A stretch of 64,000 nucleotides of DNA from Terriglobus sp. TAA 43 (GTDB lineage: Bacteria > Acidobacteriota > Terriglobia > Terriglobales > Acidobacteriaceae): positions 434,001-498,000 of the forward strand of contig NZ_JUGR01000001.1 of NCBI RefSeq assembly GCF_000800015.1, given 5' to 3'. Shown here in pieces: positions 1-10,007 of this stretch. Below the pieces are notes generated by a model that saw only the letters and a list, made by a program, of their open reading frames with translations, was not told where the DNA came from and searched no databases. How positions within the stretch are numbered: the first letter of the stretch is position 1; each line of letters begins with the position of its first letter. The position numbers and the translations under genes are program-made.

Positions 1-2
1 AC

Positions 3-1292
<1,290 letters not shown>

Positions 1293-1311
1293 TTAAGAAA
1301 ACGAACCACAG

Positions 1312-1344
1312 AAAGAGGGAGTGGCCAACTGCCACTCCCTCTTT
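1312..1344. terminator. Stem-loop between eno and gpmI
   Basis: A perfect 14-bp inverted repeat (AAAGAGGGAGTGGC and its complement) with a 5-base loop lies between the eno stop and the gpmI start. It ends in CTTTG, so the T-tract is short on both strands. It is probably an intrinsic or partial terminator that sets the eno to gpmI transcript ratio. The structure is seen in the sequence; its activity is inferred. Confidence 0.65.
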
Positions 1345-1373
1345 GCAAGCAGCAAGGAAATAGAGGAGCGATC

Positions 1374-2990
1374 ATGTCCCGCCGCAAACCACTTGTACTG
1401 ACCATTCTTGACGGTTGGGGCGTTCGCGCCGAAAAGCACGGCAACGCAATTGCAATGGCGCGCAAGCCGACGTATGACACGTTGCTGCGTGAGTATCCAA
1501 ACACTATCATCCGTGCCAGCGATCACTATGTTGGTCTGCCGGATGGGCAGATGGGCAACAGCGAAGTGGGCCACTTGAACCTGGGCGCTGGGCGCGTAGT
1601 CCGCATGGATATTGTGCGTATCGATTCTCTGATTGAGTCGGGTGAGTTCTTTGAACTGCCATTGCTGGTGAATGAGATTAAAGCGGCGATGGAGCGTGGC
1701 CGCAGTGTTCACTTCCTTGGATTGTTGAGCGATGGTGGTGTGCATTCGCATCAGCGTCATCTGTATGCGTTGCTGAAACTGTGCGCGAAGCTTGGTGCGA
1801 AGGATGTATTCGTCCACGCATTCCTCGATGGTCGCGACACTATGCCGACTTCTGGCGCAGGTTATGTCGATGCGTTGCAGCAGCAGATTCGCGAGATTGG
1901 TGTCGGCAAACTGGCATCGTGCAGCGGCCGTTACTACGCGATGGATCGTGATCTGAAGTGGGATCGCGAAGCCAAGGCATTCGACGCCATGGTGAAGGGT
2001 AATGCTGAAGCTGGCACGGCGACCGATGCCGCTACGAAGATTCGCGAGAACTACAACAACGGTGTGACCGATGAGTTCACGATTCCGTTTGTTTGCGTGG
2101 ATGGCGCAGGTAAGCCTGTCGGCACGGTTGGCGATGAGGATCTTTGTATCTGCTTCAACTATCGCAGCGACCGCGTGCGTCAGATTACGCGAGTGTTGGC
2201 CCGCAATGTTGAGGGTGGTCTGACGAAGTCGAATGCGCTTGATCTGCCCAAGGCCGATGAGCTTGACCTGGAGATTCCGCGCGTATCCACGCCGAAGAAC
2301 ATTCGTTACATCACCATGACGCAGTACGATCCGAAGTTCACGCTGCCGATGGTTATCCTGCCGGAGAGTATGGATAATCTGCTGGCTAATGTGATGGCGA
2401 ACAACGAGCTTCGCAATCTGCGCGTGGCTGAAACGGAGAAGTACGCGCATGTGACGTACTTCTTCAACGGTGGCATTGAAAAGCCGTTCGCGGGTGAAGA
2501 GCGTGAGGTAGTGCAGTCGCAGAAGGTGGCGACGTATGATCTGGCTCCGGAGATGAGCGCGCGTGGCATCTGCGACGTTGTCTTGAAGGCGATTGATGAT
2601 ACTGCGTTTGATGTCGTCGTCGTCAACTTCGCCAACGCGGACATGGTGGGCCACAGCGGCAAGATGGAACCAACCATCAAAGGTGTCGAGACCGTGGATG
2701 CGTGTCTCAGTGAAATCTATGCGTCGTTAAAACGCAACGGTGGTTCGTGGCTCATCACAGCAGATCACGGCAATGCGGAGATGCTGATTGACCCGGTGAC
2801 CGGCGGGCCACATACGGCGCACACAACGAATCCGGTGCCGCTGATTGCAGTTACAGAAGCAGGGAAGTCGTTCTCGTTGCGCGAAGGCGGCTCACTCCGC
2901 GACCTGTCTCCGACGATGTTGGCGATGCTTGGTCTCGATCTGCCAAAAGAAATGACGGGTGGCGATTTGCGAGTGTTTCCGAAACTGTAA
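1374..2990 (+). CDS. gpmI: 2,3-bisphosphoglycerate-independent phosphoglycerate mutase
   Basis: Mn-dependent mutase that interconverts 3- and 2-phosphoglycerate through a phosphoserine intermediate. The 538 residues are slightly more than the usual 505-520. LTILDGWG supplies the first metal ligand and [17 protein letters not shown] the phosphorylated serine. [15 protein letters not shown] and [13 protein letters not shown] give the substrate-binding and metal-binding loops, and the protein ends with the family-typical HTTNPVPLI region. The start is supported by GGAGCG six bases upstream. It lies downstream of enolase in the same orientation and is followed by a terminator hairpin. An antisense open frame covers much of the gene but has no protein features. 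Confidence 0.97.
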   Translation: MSRRKPLVLTILDGWGVRAEKHGNAIAMARKPTYDTLLREYPNTIIRASDHYVGLPDGQMGNSEVGHLNLGAGRVVRMDIVRIDSLIESGEFFELPLLVNEIKAAMERGRSVHFLGLLSDGGVHSHQRHLYALLKLCAKLGAKDVFVHAFLDGRDTMPTSGAGYVDALQQQIREIGVGKLASCSGRYYAMDRDLKWDREAKAFDAMVKGNAEAGTATDAATKIRENYNNGVTDEFTIPFVCVDGAGKPVGTVGDEDLCICFNYRSDRVRQITRVLARNVEGGLTKSNALDLPKADELDLEIPRVSTPKNIRYITMTQYDPKFTLPMVILPESMDNLLANVMANNELRNLRVAETEKYAHVTYFFNGGIEKPFAGEEREVVQSQKVATYDLAPEMSARGICDVVLKAIDDTAFDVVVVNFANADMVGHSGKMEPTIKGVETVDACLSEIYASLKRNGGSWLITADHGNAEMLIDPVTGGPHTAHTTNPVPLIAVTEAGKSFSLREGGSLRDLSPTMLAMLGLDLPKEMTGGDLRVFPKL

Positions 2991-3009
2991 GTTAAGACAA
3001 TCGAAAGAG

Positions 3010-3044
3010 AAGAGGGGCCGATGCAAACGCATCCGGCCCCTCTT
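3010..3044. terminator. Terminator hairpin between gpmI and convergent gene
   Basis: A 15-bp GC-rich inverted repeat (AAGAGGGGCCGATGC with one bulged base on the 3' arm, loop AAAC) is followed by CTTGCTT. It sits between two convergent genes and could serve both directions. The fold was worked out by eye. Confidence 0.7.
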
Positions 3045-3064
3045 GCTTGAGACTGTTTGTTAGC

Positions 3065-4024
3065 TTAACGAACGACCTGCTGGAAGAGTGAGGAACTCAG
3101 CAGTTCGGAGAACTGCGAGTCGTTCGCAGCATAGGAAACCTGCAGCGTACCCGAGTTCGAGTCGATATTGGTTTCCTTCATTGCTGCCTTCTCAAGCTGA
3201 GAACCCTGCGACTGCTTCATAAGGGCCATGCCCTTCATCAGGGTTGCAGCGGTAGCAGCGGTCATGGTGTCGCTCATCACAACAGCCATGTCGAACTTGA
3301 TGCCATTGGCGAAGTCCATGGTGTAGCGCGAACTCTTCATGCGGTTCTTCACTGTGTCGTAATCGGTGAGGGAAGCGGCATCGCCCAGAACGCTGCGCAT
3401 CATGGTCTGCGTGCCCTTCTGATCGAGCAGGCTCCAGATGGCACGCTGGTCCACGATATTCATTTCGCCCATCATGTCGGTGTTTTCCAGGATGTTGGGA
3501 GAAAGTCCGTCACGGCAGTCGAGACCAGCCTTGACCGCGGCGCTGTCACCGAAAATCATAGTTGTCTGGTTGAGGAAGACCACGCTCATGCCAGCGGCTC
3601 CCATCGGGTACACGCTGTAGTTACGGATCGGAGTCGGCTTGGTCTTCTGCTTGACCCAGTTGGCCTGGATCGAAGCAGTGTTGAACTGACCCTGCGCTAC
3701 GCCGAGCGTCCGAGTGTTATTGCTGCTGCTACTACCACCGGGAATACGGAAGGCCGCAAAAGCAAGTGTTTCCGTATCCCGATCGACTTTGAGACCACTG
3801 GTTTTCAGCGCTGTTTCCAGGCGAACCAGTTCCGGAGGCATAATGCGCTGCTTCAGGTTCATGGCCGCAGGCGAGGCCTGCATGGAACGATAGTCCACCA
3901 CGATCAACTGCTGAATATCCTTTGGGATAGACGCCTTCGCATCGCCGCTCAACTGCGCCGCATGCGCCGCTCCTGCGGTAAGAACCGCAACCAATCCCAT
4001 CAGCACTGTCCGTGCGATCTTCAT
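3065..4024 (-). CDS. Secreted protein of unknown function
   Basis: 319-residue protein with a clear Sec signal peptide (MKIARTVLMGLVAVLTAGAAHA, cleavage after AHA). I do not recognise a named family. The mature part starts with a region rich in PKDIQQLIVVDYRSMQ, has a Ser/Asn-rich loop (SSSSNN) near residue 130, and has no transmembrane segment or metal-binding motif. The start at 4024 is preferred over an upstream frame because GGAGG lies nine bases before it and the signal peptide begins there. The frame otherwise extends into the upstream ftcD gene. It may share a transcript with ftcD, 34 bases upstream. Confidence 0.8.
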   Translation of the reverse strand: MKIARTVLMGLVAVLTAGAAHAAQLSGDAKASIPKDIQQLIVVDYRSMQASPAAMNLKQRIMPPELVRLETALKTSGLKVDRDTETLAFAAFRIPGGSSSSNNTRTLGVAQGQFNTASIQANWVKQKTKPTPIRNYSVYPMGAAGMSVVFLNQTTMIFGDSAAVKAGLDCRDGLSPNILENTDMMGEMNIVDQRAIWSLLDQKGTQTMMRSVLGDAASLTDYDTVKNRMKSSRYTMDFANGIKFDMAVVMSDTMTAATAATLMKGMALMKQSQGSQLEKAAMKETNIDSNSGTLQVSYAANDSQFSELLSSSLFQQVVR

Positions 4025-4058
4025 TGCCAACTGCCTCCGTGCCATTACTTCGTTTATT

Positions 4059-5048
4059 TTAGACGTGCGCTGCGGAAACCGGTTCAGGCCACGCAAGTGG
4101 GCGGGACAGCTTCCGTTCCAGTACTTTTTCGTCCGGGTGGAACTCATTGGTTTGACGCAGCCACTCGGGTAGCGTTTCGCGGGCAATGATGGGGGCACAT
4201 GCCGCCTCCGGGATTAGGCCGATCAGTTCACCCTCTGCTGTACCGATTCCCATGCGCGCAGCAACACGGCATACCGCAGCGTGAACCCGCTCCACAGGCG
4301 ACGCGTGGAAGTCCGTAATATTCATGGAAACCTGCGCTCGGCCATCCACGAGCACTCCCATGGCCTTCACGCCCACCATGCCGCCATTGGAGGCGCGCAC
4401 TTCCTTCGCAATGGCACGTGCGGCATGTAGATCTGTACTGTCCAGAAAGATGTTGTACGCGATCAGGAAGTGGCGTGCTCCCACGGCGACGGCTCCCGCA
4501 GATGGATGGAGTTCGCCCAGCCCCACGTCAGGATGACGCGAGGAATCGCGGCGAACGGCATCGCGAATGCCTTCAAACTGCCCCCGGCGAACTTCTTCCA
4601 AACGCATGCGGTCGGGCCGCATGGCGGCTGCCTCGTAAAAGTAGACAGGAACGCCAAAGCGTCGCCAGATTTCAAGGCCGGCATGATGCGCGAGAGCTGC
4701 GCATTGACCAAGGGTATAGTGCGCAACCGGGACGAAGGGGACGACGTCCGCGGCGCCGATGCGGGGATGCACGCCTGTCTGTTTGGTCAGGTCAATGAGC
4801 TGGGCTGCGCGTCCGACGCCACGAATGACCGACTCCGCAACGGCTTCGGGTGACCCGGCAATGGTAACGACGCTGCGGTTGTGCGTTGCGTCCATGGACC
4901 AGTCCAGAAGGCTGACTCCAAAGACTTTCATAGACTGCACAATCTCGCGCACAATGCGCTCGTCACGTCCCTCGGAAAAGTTCGGAACGCACTCGACGAT
5001 CGGTTCAATCGTCGATGGGGGGGCTGCTTCGTACTGCTTTTCTGACAT
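4059..5048 (-). CDS. ftcD: Glutamate formimidoyltransferase
   Basis: Transfers the formimino group of formiminoglutamate to tetrahydrofolate (EC 2.1.2.5), the last step of one histidine degradation route. The 329-residue protein contains the N-terminal formiminotransferase domain, with VECVPNFSEGRD near residue 20, DATHNRSVVTIAG, and GVHPRIGAADVVPFVP with the conserved His of the folate pocket. It lacks the cyclodeaminase domain found in the fused animal enzyme. The start at 5048 (MSEKQY) is chosen because a longer version would overlap the upstream gene. No other hut gene is in the window, so it stands apart from the rest of the pathway here. Confidence 0.9.
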   Translation of the reverse strand: MSEKQYEAAPPSTIEPIVECVPNFSEGRDERIVREIVQSMKVFGVSLLDWSMDATHNRSVVTIAGSPEAVAESVIRGVGRAAQLIDLTKQTGVHPRIGAADVVPFVPVAHYTLGQCAALAHHAGLEIWRRFGVPVYFYEAAAMRPDRMRLEEVRRGQFEGIRDAVRRDSSRHPDVGLGELHPSAGAVAVGARHFLIAYNIFLDSTDLHAARAIAKEVRASNGGMVGVKAMGVLVDGRAQVSMNITDFHASPVERVHAAVCRVAARMGIGTAEGELIGLIPEAACAPIIARETLPEWLRQTNEFHPDEKVLERKLSRPLAWPEPVSAAHV

Positions 5049-5073
5049 CACTTTCGAAACTTCTACATCCTGC

Positions 5074-5802
5074 CTATTTCCACCATGTGTAACCGATGGA
5101 AAATTGCACACTGGCATTCACACCAGGGTTGCGGTCGCCCAAAGAGGCCGACGAAATATGGACCGCGTTCGCCCCGAAATCCAACGAACGATTGGGCTGC
5201 AGAAAATAGTGAAGACCAACGCCACCCTGAGGGGTGAAATTCCAGACACTTGCGTCGGAGTTCGGTCCCATGTTCTGCAGATTTACTTCGCCCTGACCAT
5301 ACGCCGGATACTTGTGATTCGTCCAGAGAACGCCACCTGCCGCTTGGGCCCAGGGCATGATCCTGCGGCCGTGGGTAAAGTTCCACCGCAGGATGATTGG
5401 TGTGACGGAGACACCGTGGAAAGTTCCACCTACAGTGTACGGGCCTACACAATTGAAGACGTTGGGGTTAGGCGTGCCCGTGCAGGAATAGCGCTGGAAA
5501 GTAGGCGTGTTCGATTGCCAGTAAGGAAACACCTCTACGGCGTATTCAAAGTTTCCCTTGAAGATGCCACCGCCGTACTCAGGCGTGAGTACCTTGCCCA
5601 GATGGCCTCCCGCCATGAAGAACTGGAAGTCGTCGCGCTGGTCGGTGATGCCCTTACCTCCCTGAAACAGGACACCCATCTCCCACGACGTATGCTTCGC
5701 CGCTGCGCTGACGGGGGATTCATTGGCCGTCATTTGACCGAAGGACGCAAGAGGGAATAGTCCCACTACCGCTGCAAGAACCAAACGCTTTACCTGGGAC
5801 AT
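5074..5802 (-). CDS. Acyloxyacyl hydrolase, PagL-like lipid A 3-O-deacylase
   Basis: 242-residue outer membrane beta-barrel protein with a signal peptide (MSQVKRLVLAAVVGLFPLASFGQ). The family removes the 3-O-linked acyl chain of lipid A. The C-terminal signature HISSASLGDRNPGVNAS (His215, Ser217) matches the PagL catalytic His-x-Ser and NPG motif, and the protein ends in aromatic residues (YTWWK), as outer membrane barrels do. The residue 12 positions after the catalytic Ser is Asn229, where Pseudomonas PagL has the Glu of its triad. The family is convincing; the exact activity is less certain. The start at MSQ is preferred because it begins the signal peptide. Confidence 0.75.
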   Translation of the reverse strand: MSQVKRLVLAAVVGLFPLASFGQMTANESPVSAAAKHTSWEMGVLFQGGKGITDQRDDFQFFMAGGHLGKVLTPEYGGGIFKGNFEYAVEVFPYWQSNTPTFQRYSCTGTPNPNVFNCVGPYTVGGTFHGVSVTPIILRWNFTHGRRIMPWAQAAGGVLWTNHKYPAYGQGEVNLQNMGPNSDASVWNFTPQGGVGLHYFLQPNRSLDFGANAVHISSASLGDRNPGVNASVQFSIGYTWWK

Positions 5803-5832
5803 TCCACTCCTTCTTCCGGTGACAAGAGCAAA

Positions 5833-5851
5833 GCCGCCGGTATGCGGCGGC
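5833..5851 (-). terminator. Hairpin downstream of yebC
   Basis: On the minus strand GCCGCC and GGCGGC flank a 7-base loop and are followed by TTTGCTCTT. The hairpin lies just after the YebC stop and before the PagL-like gene. The stem is short but GC-rich. A weak intrinsic terminator is inferred. Confidence 0.45.
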
Positions 5852-5877
5852 CGTTTGCCCTCTTTATTCAATCGAAA

Positions 5878-6618
5878 TTACGCGGTGACCGCGGCTTCAT
5901 CCATGTCGAAGTTGCTGTAGACGTTCTGAGAATCGTCCAGATCTTCCAGCACTTCCAGCAGACGCAGCATCGCATTTGCCTGCGAACCTTCAAGCTTCTG
6001 GTAGGTGCTGGGGATCATGGTGACTTCAGCGTGTTCCGGCTTGAAACCAGCCTTTTCGACAGCTTCCTTCACGGCGATGTAGTCCTTGGGCGTGGTGTAA
6101 ATCTCCCAGTTTTCGCCTTCGTCGTTCAGGTCGTCTGCGCCAGCTTCCAAAACCACTTCGGTCAACTTCTCTTCGTCAGCACCAGCCTTGGCGATGACGA
6201 TGATGCCTTTCTTGGAGAACATATAGCCGACCGAGCCGGTTTCGCCCAGGTTGCCGCCGTTCTTGCTGAAGGCATGACGGATTTCACTGACAGCGCGGTT
6301 GCGGTTGTCGGTGAGCACGTCCACGATGACCGCAACGCCGCCGGGGCCGTAGCCCTCGAAGGTGATTTCCTCGTAGGTGAGGCCTTCAATTTCGCCCGTG
6401 CCGCGCTGGGTGGCGCGCTTGATGTTGTCGGCCGGCATGTTCTCGGCCTTGGCTGCCAGAATGGCCGTGCGCAGACGCGGATTGCCATCGGGATCGCCGC
6501 CGCCCTGCTTCGCTGCAACAGTGATTTCTTTGATCAGACGGGTGAAGACCTTGCCACGCTTGGCGTCGGCTGCGCCCTTCTTATGCTTGATGGTTGCCCA
6601 TTTTGAGTGGCCTGACAT
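5878..6618 (-). CDS. YebC/PmpR family DNA-binding regulator (TACO1-like)
   Basis: 246-residue cytoplasmic protein that starts with the family signature [20 protein letters not shown]. It contains the acidic three-domain body typical of YebC, including [21 protein letters not shown] and [18 protein letters not shown]. Members are reported both as DNA-binding regulators and as translation factors that relieve ribosome stalling, so the precise role here is open. Length and motifs fit the family fully. It is transcribed away from the VOC gene and ends near a small hairpin. Confidence 0.95.
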   Translation of the reverse strand: MSGHSKWATIKHKKGAADAKRGKVFTRLIKEITVAAKQGGGDPDGNPRLRTAILAAKAENMPADNIKRATQRGTGEIEGLTYEEITFEGYGPGGVAVIVDVLTDNRNRAVSEIRHAFSKNGGNLGETGSVGYMFSKKGIIVIAKAGADEEKLTEVVLEAGADDLNDEGENWEIYTTPKDYIAVKEAVEKAGFKPEHAEVTMIPSTYQKLEGSQANAMLRLLEVLEDLDDSQNVYSNFDMDEAAVTA

Positions 6619-6701
6619 GGAACAAAACCCTACTCTTTCCTATGATTCAACGCGCTCCGCCAGAAGCGGACGCAACAGGGAAAGTATAGCAAGCCGCGGT
6701 G

Positions 6702-7220
6702 CTAATGCACCTGTAGAGATGTATCCACGGAAGCTTCCTCCGCAGCAGCCAGAATGGGGCGCAGATCGAGCGGGCGCGTGATCATGCGAATGTTGCCCTG
6801 GGCATCCAGCGGCCATTCTCCTTGCGGGCGATCCCAGTAGAGTTCCACGCCGTTGCTGTCCGGGTCTGCGAGATAGATCGCTTCGCTGACATCGTGGTCC
6901 GATGCCCCGTGAATAGGAACACCTGCGTTCAGCAAACGCTGTAGCGCCTTGCCCAGCTCCGCACGTGTGGGATACAGGATGGCAAGGTGATACAGGCCGG
7001 TTGTACCTGCAGCAGGGGGCTGTCCGCCTTCGCTTTCCCACGTGTTCAGGCCTATGTGATGGTGATATCCACCTGCAGACACGAATGCAGCACTATTGCC
7101 GAAACGTTGAATGACCTCGAAGCCTAGGACCTCGTGATAGAACCACAGGGCGCGATCCAGATCCGCCACTTTCAGGTGAACATGGCCAATGCGCACGCCA
7201 GAATGTATTGCTTCGCTCAT
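6702..7220 (-). CDS. VOC family protein (glyoxalase / extradiol dioxygenase fold)
   Basis: 172-residue metal-dependent enzyme of the vicinal oxygen chelate fold. RIGHVHLKVADLDRALWFY opens the first beta-alpha-beta module with a metal-ligand His. GYHHHIGLNTW and YHLAILYP follow with further His residues, and DPDSNGVELYWDRP supplies the last ligand Glu. This order resembles the CatE-type extradiol dioxygenases. The substrate cannot be told from sequence. It is a single gene with a divergent neighbour 126 bases upstream. Confidence 0.85.
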   Translation of the reverse strand: MSEAIHSGVRIGHVHLKVADLDRALWFYHEVLGFEVIQRFGNSAAFVSAGGYHHHIGLNTWESEGGQPPAAGTTGLYHLAILYPTRAELGKALQRLLNAGVPIHGASDHDVSEAIYLADPDSNGVELYWDRPQGEWPLDAQGNIRMITRPLDLRPILAAAEEASVDTSLQVH

Positions 7221-7346
7221 GCTTCTTTTGATGATTCGACGTCGAAATGGATGCGGATTGTGCGTTATGGCGTTATAACGGTGTGCATCTGAATTAGTCA
7301 GATAGTTCGTCAGGTATTACTGCAACACCTTGCATGGGGTTCTGCT

Positions 7347-8279
7347 TTGAAACGCATTTCCATTGCCGTTCTGCTGCTGATCCTCGTCATTGGAGGTGCG
7401 TGGTACGCTTACGTCGCTTTCTCAATGGATGACGACACGCCGGACACTCCACTCGCCCAGATACCCCTTACGTTTGACGATCAGGTGGCCATGGCGAATC
7501 TTGCCTGTGGTGGCCGTGCCAACGTGGATGAGAAGAAGGCTATCGCGTGCAATACGTGTCCTCCGGCATCCGACTTTGCCGGCGAAAACAATGCGCCTGA
7601 CGCCGGATGGAACAACAGCGGCGTCTTAACTGGAAGTTTTACCGCTCCGGGCATGGATGAAGCATTGATGCGTGTCTCCGGCTGCGAATCGCACGCCAAC
7701 AACATGGGCGGCGACTTTCTCTTTCGCAGGAACGGGAGTAAGTGGTCGCTGGTTCGGTATGCGAAGTCCGCCATTGCAGATAACAAATGTTTGAAGGCGC
7801 TGTGGGGACAGGGAAGAGATGCGGTGATCTGCCAGACCGGCGACATGCACCAGGGGTTTGCCAGCAGCGGCGTGCAGTTGATGACATTTGACTCCGCGCC
7901 ACCTGCGTCATCGATAGACAAGGATCTCTATCGGAAGGTGAACTTTGTCGTTACGGAGGATGGCAGTGGAAATTGCGGTTTCCCAGTGGGGAATCCGCAG
8001 CAGACACTTCAATTCGACAAAGTAGATCGTGCCTATCTGGTTCCAACGAATACCAGCAGACCGAGCGTGATCGTGAAAGTAACCCTGGCACGCGCGAAGG
8101 CCGGGCAGGCTGGTGTGGCGGCGTGTCCTGCAGCGCAACCGGAAAGCTACACGGTCACCTGGAAAAACCTCGGCGACCATTTTGAGGCCGCCGAGGGGTA
8201 TGTTGGGCTGGCTGCGCGTGCCCAGGATCCGTGTTGCGATCTGATGGTTGCATCGCGTGTGGAACCAATCCGCTACTAG
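7347..8279 (+). CDS. Membrane-anchored protein of unknown function
   Basis: 310-residue protein with an N-terminal transmembrane anchor or signal (residues 4-24, ISIAVLLLILVIGGAWYAYVA) and a large extracytoplasmic part. I do not recognise a family. It has many cysteines (ACGG, CNTCP, SGCES, DPCC), which suggests disulphides in the periplasm. The start appears to be TTG at 7347; no in-frame ATG lies close upstream. The stop shares four bases (CTAG) with the stop of the convergent lysA gene. Confidence 0.75.
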   Translation: MKRISIAVLLLILVIGGAWYAYVAFSMDDDTPDTPLAQIPLTFDDQVAMANLACGGRANVDEKKAIACNTCPPASDFAGENNAPDAGWNNSGVLTGSFTAPGMDEALMRVSGCESHANNMGGDFLFRRNGSKWSLVRYAKSAIADNKCLKALWGQGRDAVICQTGDMHQGFASSGVQLMTFDSAPPASSIDKDLYRKVNFVVTEDGSGNCGFPVGNPQQTLQFDKVDRAYLVPTNTSRPSVIVKVTLARAKAGQAGVAACPAAQPESYTVTWKNLGDHFEAAEGYVGLAARAQDPCCDLMVASRVEPIRY

Positions 8280-9544
8280 AAGATTTCCGGCGCGAAGAGC
8301 TCCTCGTATATTTCGCGGCGGCGGATCAGGCGTGCCTTTCCGTCTTCGATGAGAACCTCTGCCGGACGAACGCGCGTGTTGTAGTTGGAGCTGAGCGAGA
8401 GACCGTAAGCTCCCGCGTCGAGGATGGCGATGAGGTCGCCCTGCTCGGTCTGTAGCAAAGCGCGTGAACGAGCAAAGAAGTCGCCGCTCTCGCATACCGG
8501 GCCAACAATGTCTGCTTCTTCCGTGGCTGCGTTTTCGTTAAGAACCACTGGGACAATCTCGTGGTGCGCCTGATAAAGCGCCGGACGGATCAGGTCGTTC
8601 ATCGCAGCGTCGACGATGGTGAATTTTTTATCGCCATTGGCCTTGCGATACAGCACACGCGTCAGTAGTGCGCCTGCCTGACCGACGAGAAAGCGGCCGG
8701 GCTCCAGCAACAAATGGACATCCATATTGCCCAGCGCGGACTGTAGAGCTGCGGCGTACTTCTGCACCTGCTGGGCTGCGTCGAAGCTCTTATCGCCATA
8801 CTCAATGCCAAGGCCGCCACCCGCATCAACATTGCGGATATTGTGGCCGTCTGCACGCAGTTCACGTACGAGATTCAGTGTCTTCTCAAGCGCCTCAGCG
8901 AAGGGTTCCACCTGCCGGATCTGAGAACCTATGTGGACGCTCACGCCTGTGGCATCAATCGAAGGGAACTGCGCTGCACGAGCGTAAACGGCGCGCGCCA
9001 GTTGAATTCCGATACCGAACTTGTGTGCGCTGAGGCCGGTGGAGATGTAGGGATGCGTCTCTGCAGAAACATCGGGATTCACGCGCAGAGCAATGCGAGC
9101 TTTCTTGCCGAGCGCTGCGGCGCGCGAGGCCAGCAGTTCCAACTCCGGTTCGCTTTCCACGTTGAACTGCAGGATGTTCGCGTGGAGAGCTGCGTCCATC
9201 TCTTCCGAGGTCTTGCCGACGCCAGAGAACACGACACGCGACGCGACTTCCGGTCCGCCCGCTTTAAGCACACGTTGAAGTTCGCCACCGCTGACTATGT
9301 CAAAACCGCAACCTTGCGCTGCTAGCATTTTGAGAATCGCGAGTGAGGAGTTCGCCTTTACTGCATAGCACACGGTGTGCGGTGTACCAGCGAAGGCGCT
9401 TTGAAACAGCCCGGCGCGTTCGGAGATCTGTTTTGCGGAATACACATACAACGGCGTGCCAAACGTGTCGGCCAACCCTGCTATATCAACGCCATCACAT
9501 ACGAGCCTGTGCCCGGAGTAGGCAAACGGTCTTCCCTGATCCAT
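8276..9544 (-). CDS. lysA: Diaminopimelate decarboxylase
   Basis: PLP-dependent enzyme that decarboxylates meso-diaminopimelate to L-lysine (EC 4.1.1.20), the last step of lysine synthesis. The 422 residues fit the family. VCYAVKANSSLAILK contains the PLP lysine, SVHIGSQI the catalytic-domain His, VDAGGGLGIEY the phosphate-binding glycines, and GPVCESGDFFA the cysteine-containing substrate motif. The C-terminal beta-domain carries the NYNTRVRPAEVL tail. It lies 28 bases downstream of the PspC-domain gene in the same direction, so the two may be co-transcribed. Confidence 0.96.
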   Translation of the reverse strand: MDQGRPFAYSGHRLVCDGVDIAGLADTFGTPLYVYSAKQISERAGLFQSAFAGTPHTVCYAVKANSSLAILKMLAAQGCGFDIVSGGELQRVLKAGGPEVASRVVFSGVGKTSEEMDAALHANILQFNVESEPELELLASRAAALGKKARIALRVNPDVSAETHPYISTGLSAHKFGIGIQLARAVYARAAQFPSIDATGVSVHIGSQIRQVEPFAEALEKTLNLVRELRADGHNIRNVDAGGGLGIEYGDKSFDAAQQVQKYAAALQSALGNMDVHLLLEPGRFLVGQAGALLTRVLYRKANGDKKFTIVDAAMNDLIRPALYQAHHEIVPVVLNENAATEEADIVGPVCESGDFFARSRALLQTEQGDLIAILDAGAYGLSLSSNYNTRVRPAEVLIEDGKARLIRRREIYEELFAPEIF

Positions 9545-9564
9545 AGATTCCAGAGTAACCGCTC

Positions 9565-9584
9565 GCAGCCTCTTACGAGGCTGC
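9565..9584 (-). other. Perfect hairpin around the pspC-like gene stop codon
   Basis: An 8-bp inverted repeat (GCAGCCTC / GAGGCTGC) has a 4-base loop that holds the stop codon of the upstream PspC-domain gene. No T-tract follows. It may modulate read-through into lysA or protect mRNA ends. The structure is visible; the role is inferred. Confidence 0.4.
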
Positions 9585-9896
9585 TGGCGGGTCCACAGGG
9601 GGTGTAGGCGGGGTGTTTCCCTGATAAGGCTGCGAGTATTGCGGCGGATAATTCGCTGGTGGGGGCGGAGGTGGGTACTGTCCGGGGTATGCAGGCGGAT
9701 AGCTCATACCCAGCGGTTCTTCCGGAATCACGATCCAGCACACAACGTACGCCAGGATTCCGCCACCGCCGAACAGCACCAGCAGCAGCAGGACCACGCG
9801 GACTACGGTGGGATCCCATCCATAAGAGCGAGCGAATGCAGCACAGACACCAGCAACCTTGCGGTCATAACGAGGACGAATCAATGGACCGTACAT
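9573..9896 (-). CDS. PspC domain-containing protein
   Basis: 107-residue protein with an N-terminal PspC domain: RPRYDRKVAGVCAAFARSYGWDP, then one transmembrane helix (VVRVVLLLLVLFGGGGILAYVVCWIVIPEEP). The C-terminal tail of about 40 residues is rich in Pro, Tyr and Gln (PPPPPPANYPP) and is probably disordered. PspC domains are linked to the phage-shock envelope stress response, but no pspA or pspF is nearby, so a stress role is only inferred. It precedes lysA. Confidence 0.88.
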   Translation of the reverse strand: MYGPLIRPRYDRKVAGVCAAFARSYGWDPTVVRVVLLLLVLFGGGGILAYVVCWIVIPEEPLGMSYPPAYPGQYPPPPPPANYPPQYSQPYQGNTPPTPPVDPPAAS

Positions 9897-10007
9897 GACG
9901 AAAACCCTCCCTTACGCGGCGTGTGGCTATTCTGCCACTAAGTAAGCCGTTGGGGAAGATTACGCAATAGATAGGTCACTGGTTCCATAACGTTTTGGGT
10001 GCGAATG

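Noticed and set aside
1293-2654. Long open frame of 453 codons on the minus strand opposite gpmI
   Set aside because: It lies entirely antisense to a clear gpmI gene, is rich in Arg, His and Thr, and shows no domain, signal or ribosome binding site. It follows from codon bias of the sense strand.
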